Source of the DNA: Megascapheus bottae
Lineage: Eukaryota > Chordata > Mammalia > Rodentia > Geomyidae
Assembly (NCBI GenBank): GCA_024803745.1
Contig: JANJXV010000013.1
Location: forward strand, 56,456,602-56,520,601
Reading direction: 5' to 3'
Length of the DNA: 64,000 bases
Positions within the stretch are counted from its first letter, which is position 1, and every line of letters begins with the position of its first letter. Made by a program: the position numbers and the translations under genes. The notes under the pieces were generated by a model. The model did not search any database and was not told where the DNA came from. It saw only the letters and a list, made by a program, of their open reading frames with translations. This document shows, in pieces, positions 44,341 to 54,050 of this stretch.

Positions 44341-44538
44341 GTCCGTTTGTTTTATCAGTCCCGCGGCTCGAATTCAGGGCCTGAGCACTATCCTTGAGCT
44401 TTTCTCAAGGCTAGAACTCTGCCACTTGAGCCACCGCACCACTTCCAGCTTTTTCTGTATGTGTGGTATCGAGGAATCGAACCCGGGTCTTTGTGAATGC
44501 TAGGCAAGCACTCTACCACTAGGCCACACTCCCAGCCC
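44341..44538 (-). mobile_element. IDL-Geo-like SINE
   Basis: 'atcagtcccgcggctcgaat', 'tgccacttgagccaccgcac', antisense B box gaatcgaacccgggt, end 'ggccacactcccagcccca'. Confidence 0.88.
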
Positions 44539-44799
44539 CAGCCGTTTTTTTTTTTCCTGTCTCACAGGTGAGGATGTCAAAAGTCAAAACCCAAGCCAGT
44601 GCTCATCACGCATGCCTGCAGTCGCAGCATTTGCGAGGCTAAGGCTGGAGGATGCACAGCTCCATTCCAGCATGGACTGAGCAAAGCCGTCTGAACTAGG
44701 GACAAAAGAAGAGAATCCAAGTCCACTTTGCTCAGCCAGCATCTGAGCCAACTTTCTACAGCTGTCACTTGAGAAATAAACACTGAAGAAAACTCCACC

Positions 44800-45540
44800 G
44801 ATGGAAAAAGGGCTTGTGTGTGTGTGTTAGGAGTCCTGGTGACTGACCTGGCCTCATGGTTGTTCTGGTGGGTGGAGGTGGTACCAGTTCTGACCAGCAG
44901 ATTCTGGGGCAATGAATGAAGAGGTGCTCATGTAGTGGATATGATTTCTTAAATAATGAATTACTTCAGTTACCACCATGGGGCCCGGTGAGGCTCCACG
45001 CCGCTCCTCCAGACTCCACCATGACAGGTTGAAATTCGAATTCGCTGGGGAGAGTCACAGGAAAGCAGAAACAGGGCCCATTCAAAGGGGAAGCACAAAA
45101 GCAGCTTAGCAAGGGATGCGGAAATGCACTCAGGGCTCTGCCTTGAGCCTGCTGGTGCTCTTCCAGCCGGTCAGGGCATCTCACCTCCCCGGAATGACTT
45201 GTTCTGGCAGCGAGTTGGTGGCTCACGCCTGTGATCCTGGCTACTCTGCAAGCTGAGAACTGAGGATCGCAGTTTGAAGCCAGGCCAGGCAGGAAACTCC
45301 ATGCGACTCTTGTATCTAATAAACTACTCAGAAAGCCAGAAGCAGCTTGAGCACTAAGAGGCTCAGGGACAGTGCCCAGGCCTAGAGTTCAAGTCCTATG
45401 ACTAGCCAGAAATGCAGTGGGCCTGGGGAGGGGCGGGAGCTTCTCGGGTCTCAGGATGAACAGGTAGAGGAAGTTGCCTCACAGCTGTCAAGCTTGGCGA
45501 AAGAGGGGCATTTTCTTAAAAGGCTAATGTCATGGCATGA
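44800..45540. other. Intergenic; one SINE, otherwise nothing recognised
   Basis: A B1-like-headed SINE lies at about 45,210-45,410 ('gctcacgcctgtgatcctgg', 'aagtcctatgactagccaga'). The rest shows no exon or known repeat. I looked for receptor exons here and found none. Confidence 0.5.
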
Positions 45541-45626
45541 CTGCTTATCCAATAAGTGAAGGGGAATAGGAAAAAAGAACAAAAACAATCCTTTATCTCA
45601 GTAGCATACAAATTATTAGAAATTGA

Positions 45627-45817
45627 GGGGCCGGGAGTCTGGCCTAGTGGTTAAAGTGCTTGTCTAGCATGCATGAAGACCCGGGTTCAATTCCTCAGTA
45701 CCACATACATAGAAAAAGCCAGAAGTGGTGCTGAGGCTCAAGTGGTAGAGCTCTAGCCTTGAGAAAGTCCAAGGACAGGGCTCAGGCCCTGAGCTCAAGC
45801 CCAGGACTGGCAAAAAA
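45627..45817 (+). mobile_element. IDL-Geo-like SINE inserted in ERV copy 1
   Basis: Full-length ggggccgggagtctggccta to a short A tail, flanked by aattattagaaattga at 45,611-45,626 and 45,820-45,835 (perfect 16-bp target duplication). Confidence 0.95.
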
Positions 45818-45839
45818 ATAATTATTAGAAATTGATGAA

Positions 45840-46105
45840 AGACTTGGAAGCCCTGGTTGGGCTGCATAAACCTGTATTTTCCTGACCCTTTGATAACAAA
45901 AATAGGGAATTTTGAAGCTGTATTTATACTAATTTTAAAAGCTCCAATTGTTTTTTCTGCCAATAGGCCACTGCTCCATCCATACAGGGTCATGTGATTT
46001 CCAAGTTAACTGTGGCCCCTAGAATTGAGAGGCAGTTTTATGCCAATTTTCTCATAAATAATGCAGTCATCATAGAATGCCACAACATCCATATCTTGTC
46101 TCTCC
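45840..46105 (-). pseudogene. Reverse transcriptase N-terminal remnant, ERV copy 1
   Basis: In shifting - strand frames one sees LTWKSHDPVWMEQWP (about 45,965-46,010) and FPIFVIKGSGKYRFMQP (about 45,875-45,925), typical of the start of retroviral RT. Stops and frame changes separate them. The polymerase catalytic motif is not present. Confidence 0.75.
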
Positions 46106-46624
46106 CTAGAGATTTTTGGGCAGATCCTCTTGTTTTATGCTCTGTACCCAGTAGAGATCAGAGGATCCGAATCTTCTCTGTCCATGTGGGGCGGAGGAAT
46201 CAGCAGTCCCCACAGGAAGTAAGGGTACCAGCACCAACTGTGCAACTCTCTGTCCTGCTGGGATCGCTACCACACGCCTTGGGGCAGAGGCCATGACCTT
46301 GATTTCACCTGTATAATCCTGGTCAAGCACACCAGGTGTCATCTGAATGCCTTTAAGGGCTGAGCTGCTCCGCCCTAGCAGCAATCCAACCCTTCCTGAG
46401 GGGAGGGGGTCGAAGACCCCCGTGGGGAGAGTCTGTATCCCCATCTCTGGGGTCAATACTGTGTAGGTGGAGGAACAGAGGTCCAGTCCTGCGCTGCCTG
46501 GGGTGGCGTGGAAGAGGTCAGAGACTGATTTTGGGGGGTTGTTAGAAGATGAGCTTGTGGCCGAGAAGAGGGAGGGACTGCCCCATAATTTTGAGGGGCC
46601 AGGGGCTGGCCCCATTTCCAGTTT
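46106..46624 (-). pseudogene. pro-frame dUTPase with protease core deleted, ERV copy 1
   Basis: This frame is -1 relative to gag and opens at the slippery site (46,621-46,627), overlapping the end of gag by about 170 bases. It shows ordered dUTPase motifs: AGLDL, GRSSSALKG, GVLDQDYTGEI, AGQRVAQLVL and a degenerate final motif RRFGSSD. The enzyme family hydrolyses dUTP, and in betaretroviruses it lies between NC and protease. After FGSSDLYWVQ the frame jumps to EDLPKNL and a stop, so the aspartic-protease active site has been deleted. Confidence 0.85.
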
Positions 46625-48309
46625 CCCACAAACGGGCGGCCATTTCTGTCTGTTACTGACTTACAATTTTTAGCCCAGTGCTTCCCTTTACCACAGCGTG
46701 GGCATGTGCCAGGTGTGGTTTCTCTTTCTAACTTGGCCTGGCGTGGGCATTGCACCATCCGATGTCCCATTTGTCCACAAGAAAAGCAACTCCCCAGGGG
46801 TCCAGCAGCTCGAGAATGCCGCTGGCCCCGATATTTTATAAATCCAGTAACAGTCTTTCCTTGAGGAGCGGCGGCTAATGTGAGGCCTTGTGTATGGGAG
46901 GGTTCAATATCAGCACACAGTCTAATATAGTCTGTGATTCCTCCCTTATTCCTGTGGGGTCTGATAGCCGCCTGACAGGCGGCGTTGGCATTTTCATAGG
47001 CTACTTGTTTAACCCTGCTTGCGTTCTCATCTTGTCCTAGGCGGTCTGCGGTCTCCATTAATCGAAACACAAATTCCTGATAAGGTTCATCTGGTCCCTG
47101 TCTAATTTCAACTAGATTTTCAGTACGGTTAGAATTTGGTAATTTTTTCCAAGCCTCTCTCGCCGCTGCATTTATTTGTATGTAGGCTTCCACTGAATAG
47201 CCCAATTGATCTTTGGTATTTCTATAGGTTCCCTCTCCTACCAATTAATCAAAAGTATAAGGCAGATTCTCAGCCCTTTTTGCTTCAATTATAGCTTGAC
47301 ACTGTTTAGTAAATGCTGTTGTCCATAGTAAGTAATCTCCCCCACTAAGGCATGCTCTGGCAAGCTGCTTCCAGTCATTTGGGCATAAAATGTCAGTACA
47401 CATGGCCTCCAATGCTACTTGAGTAAAAGGGGCAGTTGGTCCATATTGGGAGCAGGCACTCTTTAAGTCCCGTATTAGTTTAAAAGGAATAGGTTGGTGG
47501 CAAACCTGTTCTTCATGATCAACTAAAATGGGGGAGCATTGAGACCCTGAAACATCTTCCCCCTTTTTAGCAGCCTGAGCCAGGTTTAGTTGCGACGCAC
47601 TGTGCCTGGTTGTAGGGCCTGTTAGGAGGGACTTGTTGCTAGGACCTTTAGGCATGCATAAAGGTTGAGAAGGGGGTTGGGGCTGCAAGGCTGCAGCCGG
47701 AGGCGGTGGCAATAGGGGGTAAGGATTAGATTCGGCTGAGATTGTGGCCGGGGGTTCATATCTATTTCCTACTTCTGGGGGGGACCTCTGCACTATCCCC
47801 GACTTAGATAGTAGATGGAGGATTTCTTCTAACTTCTCCTCCACCGTAGCCAGCCGGTCCTCATCATATCTTTCCTTCCTGTTATCCAAACCTGAATTCT
47901 TATACTCAATATCTGCTGGCTGTTCCCTTCTCAAAATCTCATTTAGACTCTCTCGGGCTGGGGCATATGCCTCAGCCTCAGGTTTTTTCTCAGAAGGATT
48001 CTTTAATTCAAGATTAAGTTTGGCATTATTACGTCGAAGATCTAAACATTCATTTATTGAATTCCATAAAGTAATAGCTTCTGCAGGGGTCTTTTCAGGG
48101 CCACTTACACCATAATAATCTTGGATTCCTTTCCCTACCCTTAGCCAGGTTTCTAAATTTAGGGTTCCCTCCTCTGGAAACCACACGCATGCCTCCTCGA
48201 TAAACTGTAGGAAGCGCCCAAGCTGCCCTTGTCCCACCCGCTTTCCGCGGGCTTGAAGCATGTCCCTAAGGACCGGCACATAGAGCCTGCGGCTAGTGAC
48301 TTGACCCAT
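46453..48309 (-). pseudogene. gag, ERV copy 1, interrupted by one in-frame stop
   Basis: Starts MGQVTSRR (myristoylation-type start) at 48,309. A matrix-like N-terminus, Pro-rich middle and capsid follow. A stop at 47,245-47,247 breaks the frame, which then continues without shift through the major homology region (QGPDEPYQEFVFRL). Two zinc knuckles follow (CFSCGQMGHRMVQC and CPRCGKGKHWAKNC, about 46,680-46,800), and the frame stops at 46,453. Gag would form the particle core. Copy 2 has a sense codon at the stop position, so the stop is specific to this copy. About 618 codons excluding the stop, in the usual range for class II gag. Confidence 0.88.
46621..46627 (-). promoter_or_regulatory. 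gag-pro -1 frameshift heptamer G GGA AAC
   Basis: In the gag reading frame the codons are GTG-GGA-AAC. Slipping back one base enters the dUTPase frame exactly (AAA-CTG-GAA-ATG). GGGAAAC is an established betaretroviral gag-pro slippery heptamer. Confidence 0.8.
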
Positions 48310-48419
48310 AACTTTTTACTCCTGACTATCCGCTCTCCCGCTCTCTCACTCTCTTAAGATTCTCTCTGAAGAGTCCTATGACGCGTCACTCACCACGGCA
48401 GGGTCCTCCACCGTCGTCC

Positions 48420-48901
48420 TGAAAGACCCGAGGAGACCCGCACCCAAGGACGCACACAGGGACCGCTGGATGCAATAGGCAAGAGGATTTTATTCGGGCA
48501 TATGCTCGGGCTTCTCAGGTACACGTGACCTCGAGATCCGTGAGGTTCGGGTCAGTGGCTGCAGTTTTTACCTGGGCTGCAGACCTCCCGGACCCCATGT
48601 GTTTGTCTCTCTTCTATTTTTTCCAGTTCCTGCCCCCTATTTCAGGAACCCCAATCTGCTGCCGGTAGGCCCCGGCATATACTTTTCTTGAAGCCAGGGA
48701 ACTGCCAGGTGTGACATTCAGATGGTAAATCAAGGGAACCGCCAGGGGTTACATTCAGATGGTCAATCAGGGAACTGTTGGGGGTTACATTCATGTGGTA
48801 AATCTCAGATCAGTTAAACAGAACAAGGCCAAAAAACAATAAAGCAATGTGTACACAATTGTGTGGGTCCAAGGTCACTGACCCCACAGTCGACCCCCAC
48901 A
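48420..48901 (-). repeat. Mosaic LTR of ERV copy 1, 482 bp
   Basis: Ends are TGAAAGACCC and TCGACCCCCACA on the + strand. On the - strand, the U3 part (48,695-48,901) shares sequence with the copy 2 LTR and carries three ~38-bp repeats (48,695-48,815). The R-U5 part is of gammaretroviral type: AATAAA complement at 48,489-48,494, then CTCTTGCCTATTGCATCC, ending GGGTCTCCTCGGGTCTTTCA. Between them, 48,556-48,677 is the copy 2 R-U5 sequence in inverted orientation. No primer-binding site follows. Confidence 0.8.
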
Positions 48902-49012
48902 CCACTTGAGCCTCAGCACCACTTCCAGCTTTTTTCTACATAGATGGTATTGAATCCGGGTCTTTGTGCATGCTAGGCAAACACTCTACCACTAGGCCAA
49001 ACTCCCAGCCCC
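48902..49012 (-). mobile_element. IDL-Geo-like SINE, truncated at the ERV edge
   Basis: It begins mid-element (ccacttgagcctcagcacca) directly against the LTR end and runs to 'ggccaaactcccagccc'. The missing half is not seen at the other side of the ERV. Confidence 0.85.
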
Positions 49013-49419
49013 CAGCTTAGCTTTTATTGAAGGCTTATGAGATGAGCCCTGGGGCAGGTAGGAACCTTGGCAGAAAGTTCTAGACCCTGGATGCTCTCTG
49101 TGAAACTGTCTTTGTGGTGAGCCTAGTGGGCTTGCAGATGGTGGTGGTGGAAAGCTGAGATCTTGGGTGCCCAGAGGTCAGGCTGAGAACCAGCCGCAGG
49201 GTGGCACTGCAGGACAGCGCTCAGCAGGGAGGGTGCCGCTGAGCCCCAGCTCCTAGAGCCGCACAAGACTCCTGGGTATGTGTCCAGAAGGTTCCAGGGA
49301 GGCTGGATACCTGTGCAGAAGGTCTGGCTACACGTGTGTTAGGGACAGAGACAGGGACAGCACTGCCAGGTGGCAGCCTGGCCCAGGACCGGGCTCAGCA
49401 TCACTCTCCTGCCTCACAG

Positions 49420-49548
49420 GCTTCCACGTCAGCCAGCCATGCTCAGAGAACCATGGCGTGGGCAAGTGGGACCCTTGTGAGGCCGGAACCTGCATGGCCC
49501 ATCCCAGCGACCAAGAGTCCTGCATCCAGTGCTCGCGGTGCCGTGCTG
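49420..49548 (+). pseudogene. Lone TNFRSF cysteine-rich-domain exon (paralogue)
   Basis: The exon has good borders (tctcctgcctcacag acceptor; gtgagt donor) and is exactly 129 bases, like exon 3 of the complete gene (36,950-37,078), with the same phase. It reads GFHVSQPCSENHGVGKWDPC, then EAGTCMAHPSDQESCIQCSR, then CRA. Relative to the other exon, one structural Cys has become Trp (GSCVKC versus GKWDPC) and a new Cys appears (GTFTA versus GTCMA). No partner exons (signal, CRD1, later CRDs, membrane anchor) are recognisable nearby, so it is probably a duplicated-gene relic. It could instead be an unrecognised exon of a longer gene. Frame open, no stop. Confidence 0.75.
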
Positions 49549-49870
49549 GTGAGTACGCACAGCAGGGCAGCCGACTCCACTGGCTCCAAGGGCCAGCTAG
49601 GGGAAGGAAGGCGAGGCCCTCCCTGTGAGAAAGAGCTGCATTGTCCTATCTTACCCACAGATGAAGAGAACGCCTTCTCTTGCAGTAAACAGGGGAGACT
49701 CCTTACATTCAATAAGCTGGCAATAGCCCACATCAGAAAGCCTTCCCTAAAAAATCAATAGAGCAGAGAGAGAGAGAAGAGGGGAGGGGAGAATCAGAGA
49801 GAGGGGGAAGGGGAAACCTACAAGTTATTAGGAATTTAAAGGCAATCTACAAGATTAACATAAAAATTCA
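49549..49870. other. Intergenic, GA-rich; nothing recognised
   Basis: After the lone receptor exon there is a purine-rich tract (agagagagagaagaggggag, about 49,764-49,812). No further exon is seen. Confidence 0.5.
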
Positions 49871-49873
49871 GTT

Positions 49874-50072
49874 GGGGACTGCGAGTTTGGCCAAGTATAG
49901 AGTGCTTGCCTAGCATACACAAAGACAGGGTTCGAATCCTCGGTAACATACACAGAAAAAGCCAGTAGTGGTGCTGTGGCTCAAGTGGTAGAGCACTAGC
50001 CTTGAGAAAGCCCAAGGACAGTGGCCGGGCCCTGAGTTCAAGCCCCACGACTGGCAAAAAAAAAAAAAAAAA
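49874..50072 (+). mobile_element. IDL-Geo-like SINE
   Basis: 'gagtgcttgcctagcataca', degraded B box (gggttcgaatcc), right monomer 'gtggtgctgtggctcaagtg', A tail. Confidence 0.88.
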
Positions 50073-50082
50073 GTAATAACCC

Positions 50083-50325
50083 ACTGGGTGCTGGTGGCTC
50101 AGGCCTGTAATCCTAGCTATTCAGGAGGCTGAGATCTGAGGATCTCAGTTCAACACCAGTCCAGGCAGGCAAATCCATGAGACTCTTACCTCCAGTTAAC
50201 TAACAGAAAACCAGAAGTGGTGCTGCATCTCAAAAGGGTAGAGCATTAGCCTTGAGCAGAAAAGCTGGGAAATAGCATCTAGGCTCTCCCTGAGTTCAAG
50301 CCTAGGACCATGACTAACTAAAAAA
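50083..50325 (+). mobile_element. B1-like-headed composite SINE
   Basis: Head 'aggcctgtaatcctagctat', 'tgagactcttacctccagtt', end 'gagttcaagcctaggaccat', A tail. Confidence 0.8.
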
Positions 50326-50543
50326 AAAAAATCTCCCTAACATGGTTAGCCAGTCACAGAGAGCATACCTAATAATGAAGGTTTATTCATTTAACTTTTT
50401 CAACACAGGGTTCATATTTCTCATGTGGCTGCTGGTTATGAGCAGCACAGATAATAGCTACTATTAAAATAAAAAAGCAAATACTTTCAGGAAATAACAA
50501 TATAATACAGGGAAATACCAGTATATAAGTCAGAGGCACTTTT

Positions 50544-50976
50544 ATTTATTTATTTTTTTGCCTGTTGTGGGCTTGAGCTCAGGGCCTAAACACTGTCCTT
50601 GGACTTTCTCAAGGTTACAGCTCTACCACTTGAGCCTCAGCACCATTTCTGGTTTTTTTTCTATGTATGTGGTACTGCGGAATCGAACCTGGGTCTTCGT
50701 GCATGCTAGGCCAGCAGTCTACCACTAGGCCAAACTCCCGGCCCCACTTTTTTTTTATTTATTTTATTTATTTATTTATTTATTGCCAGTCCTGGGGTTT
50801 GAACTCAGAGCCTGAGCACTGTCCTTGGACACTTTTTGCTTAAGGCTAGTGCTCTGCCGCTTGAGCCACAAGCACCACTTCTGGCTTTTTCTGGGTACTG
50901 TGGTAGTCAGGAATTGAACCCAGAGTTTCATGCATGCTAGGCAAGCACTTTACCACCAGGTCACACTCCTGGCCCC
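50544..50976 (-). mobile_element. Two nested antisense IDL-Geo-like SINEs
   Basis: Copies at about 50,544-50,745 and 50,746-50,976. The block is flanked by cagaggcactttt (50,531-50,543 and from 50,977). The second element inserted first and the first inserted into its T-rich (TTTA)n end. Confidence 0.85.
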
Positions 50977-51029
50977 CAGAGGCACTTTTGTTTGGCAGAA
51001 GGGACTGATTTTTCTCACAAAGCCAGCTT

Positions 51030-51180
51030 AATCAGGAAAGTACATTATCTTATCTCTAATAATTCTTAAAAAAAAATGGAAGTGGCACTCTACCTCAACA
51101 GTAGAATACTAGGTTTTTGCAAAAGAGGCTCAGGGCCAGCACCCAGGCCCTGAATTCAAAGCCCCACCAAAAAAAACCCA
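51030..51180 (+). mobile_element. 5'-truncated SINE body
   Basis: 'ttatcttatctctaataatt', 'gaagtggcactctacctcaa', 'caggccctgaattcaaagcc', A-rich tail. Confidence 0.6.
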
Positions 51181-52207
51181 AAAAAACTTCTTATCTAGAA
51201 TTCCAGTGGCAAATAGCATATTTCTGCCTAATGCTTGAAAGGCCAGTGCACAAAGATAATATTTATACATCAATTTATAAGTTGACTACCATTTATTTTC
51301 CCTAGGGGCCTAGAGCCAAGATGAGACAGACCATGATACAGCTTAAAACCAGTGCAAACATGGCTAGTGCTAAAAACAAACACTAAGAAAATGTTTGCCA
51401 ACAGCAAACAATCTCTTCAACATGGGTTACCGAGAACAGAATACCTTCCGAACAACTTTGTTCTAGAGCAAGGCTTTCTATTAGTATATGACTTGGCCTG
51501 TGAATGCTCTTGGAGGGTTTAAGGAGAATCCAGGATTTGGTCCTCCTCCTGGAAAGAAAGCCTGGGCTTTGTGGATTGTCATTTGTAGGCCGCCTCAGTC
51601 CATGTGTTTTCACCTTCTGGCAGGGTAGGGGACATGTTTCAACATGGCTGTGAGAGTGGAGCCCCTGGCACATTTTTGTGCCCTTGTTGAGGCCTCACAA
51701 TCTGGAAGTGGAGCTGTAGCTAAAGTGGTAGAGCACCCACCTTGAGAAAAAAAAAAGGCGTGCAAAGCCTTGATTTTAAGCTCCAGTATGTGTGCAACAT
51801 GCTCACACAATCTATTAGAATAACAAGCTAACATTTAAGTACTCAAGTGAAAATTGAAAGGGTCTAGTCTGCAGATAAAGCCTGGTGGCATGGTGACCGT
51901 GCTGAGGGCAGGTTTGTTGCTCTGGCCCTGTCACTGGCAGGGCTGCTGTCCCCTTGCTGTGCTGGTGCTGTGCCTGAACGAGAGGAAAAGCCAGGACTCT
52001 GCGTGGGAGGTAGCTGTCCAGAGTAGGCCCTGCTCTGTCCTGCCTTTGGCTCTGCCCAGGAAGCACCAGTGCATCCTCTCTACTGCCCAGGCCCAGGCTT
52101 TGTCTTGTCTGGCACCAGCAGCAGGGCCTCCTACCACTGTTCTGGGGAGGCCGTAACAGGTTCCCATGACCCCTGGACTTGAAGGCAGTGACAGGGAGCA
52201 CTCATGC
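51181..52207. other. Intergenic; a SINE scrap, otherwise nothing recognised
   Basis: A SINE body fragment is visible at about 51,700-51,795 ('gtggagctgtagctaaagtg'). The GC-richer part, 51,860-52,160, has no exon that I can support on either strand. Confidence 0.45.
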
Positions 52208-52835
52208 TCAATCAGCATGTGTGTGTGCTTGTGGGGGGATGTGCTTGTGTGGGGGTGTGCTTGTGTGGGGGTGTGCTTGTGTGTGTGCTTGTGTGGGGGT
52301 GTGCTTGTGTGTGTGCTTGTGTGTGCTTATGTGTGTGTGTGCTTGTGTGTGCTTATGTGTGTGTGTGCTTGTGTGTGTGCTTATGTGTGGATGTGCTTGT
52401 GTGTATGTGTGTGCTTGTGTGTGTGTGCTTATGTGTGGATGTGCTTGTGTGTATGTGTGTGCTTATGTGTGTGTGCTTATGCGTGGATGTGCTTGTGTGG
52501 ATGTGTGTGCTTGTGTGGGTGCTTATGTGGGGTGTGCTTGTGTGGGGGTGTGCTTGTGTGTGTGCTTATGTGTGTGTGTGCTTATGCGTGGATGTGCTTG
52601 TGTGTATGTGTGTGCTTGTGTGTGTGTGCTTATGCGTGGATGTGCTTGTGTGTATGTGTGTGCTTGTGTGGGTGCTTATGTGGGGTGTGCTTGTGTGGGG
52701 GTGTGCTTGTGTGTGTGGTTGTGTGTGGCTGTGTGTGTGTGTGGCTGTGCTTGTGTGTGTGCTTGTGTTTGTGTGTGGGCTTGTGTGCTTGTGTGGGGGT
52801 GTCCTTGTGAGGGGGGTGTGGGTGTGTGTTTGCCA
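52208..52835 (+). repeat. TG-rich satellite with higher-order structure
   Basis: Built of tgtgtgcttgtgtg, tgtgggggtgtgctt and tgtgcttatgtgtg variants. A longer block (gtgcttatgcgtggatgtgc and on) recurs about 90-160 bases apart. All three frames are open as Cys/Val/Leu-rich repeats, which are artefacts. Confidence 0.95.
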
Positions 52836-54050
52836 GTACTGAGGTTGAACTCAGGGCCAGGGCACTGTCCCTTAGTGCTTTGAGTCGAGGCATGAGCCAT
52901 CGGTGCCTTGCTCAGTTCAGCCCCTGCACCATTCCGTTTCTCTCCAGAGGAATCAAGTTGGAGCTTCTGTATCCCTGGCAGCCGTGGTTAGTAGCAGCTT
53001 GAACCTCATCTGCTACCTTGTTCAATATAAAAAATAAATGAAACCTCAGGCGTTTCCTTCCCTGGACTTGGGGCTACACTGGAAGAGGTAGGGGAAGCTG
53101 GATCTGTCTGTGAAGAGCGGGCTGGGGCCCCCTTGTGGGTCAGAAATGGCCATGTTTCCACGTCCTCACCTCCCTCCCTGTGTGACTCCACGCCTCAATC
53201 ATTCACCCAGGGTCAGCTGCCGCATGACAGCGGGCAGCACCTCCGCGGGCCTCAGTGACAGTGAGCAGTGCACAGGGAAGAGGGGTCTGGGTGAGGGGCT
53301 CCCGTGCTACCCAGAGGTTGGCCATGGGACAGCAAGGTCTGGAAATACGAGGGTGTTGGTATTTTACTCCATCCGCGCTGTTCTGCCTCTTTTGCTGTGA
53401 GTTTGGTGCCCTCTCTCTTCCTCAGAGAGGTCACTGGGCTTAATCTAGCTTCATCCTGTTGTTTCTTCCTGATTTCAGGTGAAGGGGTGTAGCTGACTAT
53501 CCAGTAAGTCTCACACTGGCACCGGGCGGGTCCTTCCTAGGGCGTCTGGAGGTCTTTGGGGTGCTGAGTGCTGAAGCCTGGGGACAGTACTGTTGCAGGG
53601 GTCAGGGAAGGGGGCGAGGGATTGCTCAGGGCCTCAAGCCTGCACCCTGAGTTTATGGCTCCTTATTAGAGCTGTGGGAGTCAATACTGGAAGAAGACTG
53701 GCAGTTTGGTGGTTTAAAACAATGAGTGGAAACTGAGGCACCAGAGGGTCAAAGGGCTTTTTAAGAGTGTCCTGGTAAGAGACCCTGTCAGAGATAACCA
53801 CAGGCAGAAGTTTAAGCACCAGCAATGGGCAGCCCCAGACTCGGCACCCCAAGGTACAGAACAAGGCTCTTGTTGGCCCAGCTCCATTGCTCTATGACTT
53901 CCTGACGTTAGGAACAAAGTCAAGGAGGTCCTGGGATCCCCAGAAGTCTGAAATGGAAATGGCGTCCTCGAGAATGGGACTCTACCTTTATCCTGGAAAA
54001 GTCAGCTCGGTGCGATTCTTGGCAAAAGAAGTTCTACAGAGGCAAGTGCC
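52836..54050. other. Intergenic; nothing recognised
   Basis: Mixed unique-looking sequence. A GGGTCAGCTGCC stretch preceded by cattcacccag at about 53,210 looks like a splice acceptor, but its frame does not continue. Confidence 0.4.

Larger units (their letters stand above)
43525..44800 (+). other. Probable 3' UTR / flank of the TNFRSF gene
   Basis: After the TGA come a B1-like-headed SINE (43,535-43,745), unique sequence, an antisense IDL-Geo SINE (44,341-44,538) and an AATAAA at 44,775-44,780. The AATAAA is the first plausible polyadenylation signal. The transcript end is inferred. Confidence 0.5.
45540..48901 (-). mobile_element. Degraded class II (betaretrovirus/IAP-like) endogenous retrovirus, copy 1
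   Basis: On the - strand, from right to left: a mosaic LTR, a leader with a GTGAGT donor (complement at 48,388-48,393), gag, a dUTPase-type pro frame, and RT scraps. The leader and gag resemble copy 2 at 61.8-63.9 kb. The protease core, most of pol and the 3' LTR are missing. At 45,586-45,612 a short stretch (caatcctttatctca...) matches copy 2 at 61,591-61,617, just past its integrase, so the pol interval between was deleted. The left boundary is uncertain. Confidence 0.85.

Noticed and set aside
45664..45993. 109-codon - strand ORF
   Set aside because: Its first half is an RT remnant and its second half is SINE sequence. It is a chance fusion across an insertion, not a gene.
52166..52883. 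Overlapping 212-234 codon ORFs made of Cys/Val/Leu repeats
   Set aside because: They are translations of a TG-rich satellite in three frames. This is not a gene.
53205..53500. Possible extra receptor exons (ag|GGTCAGCTGCC at 53,212 and cag|GTGAAGGGG at 53,480)
   Set aside because: Translations lack the CRD cysteine pattern and meet stops at once.
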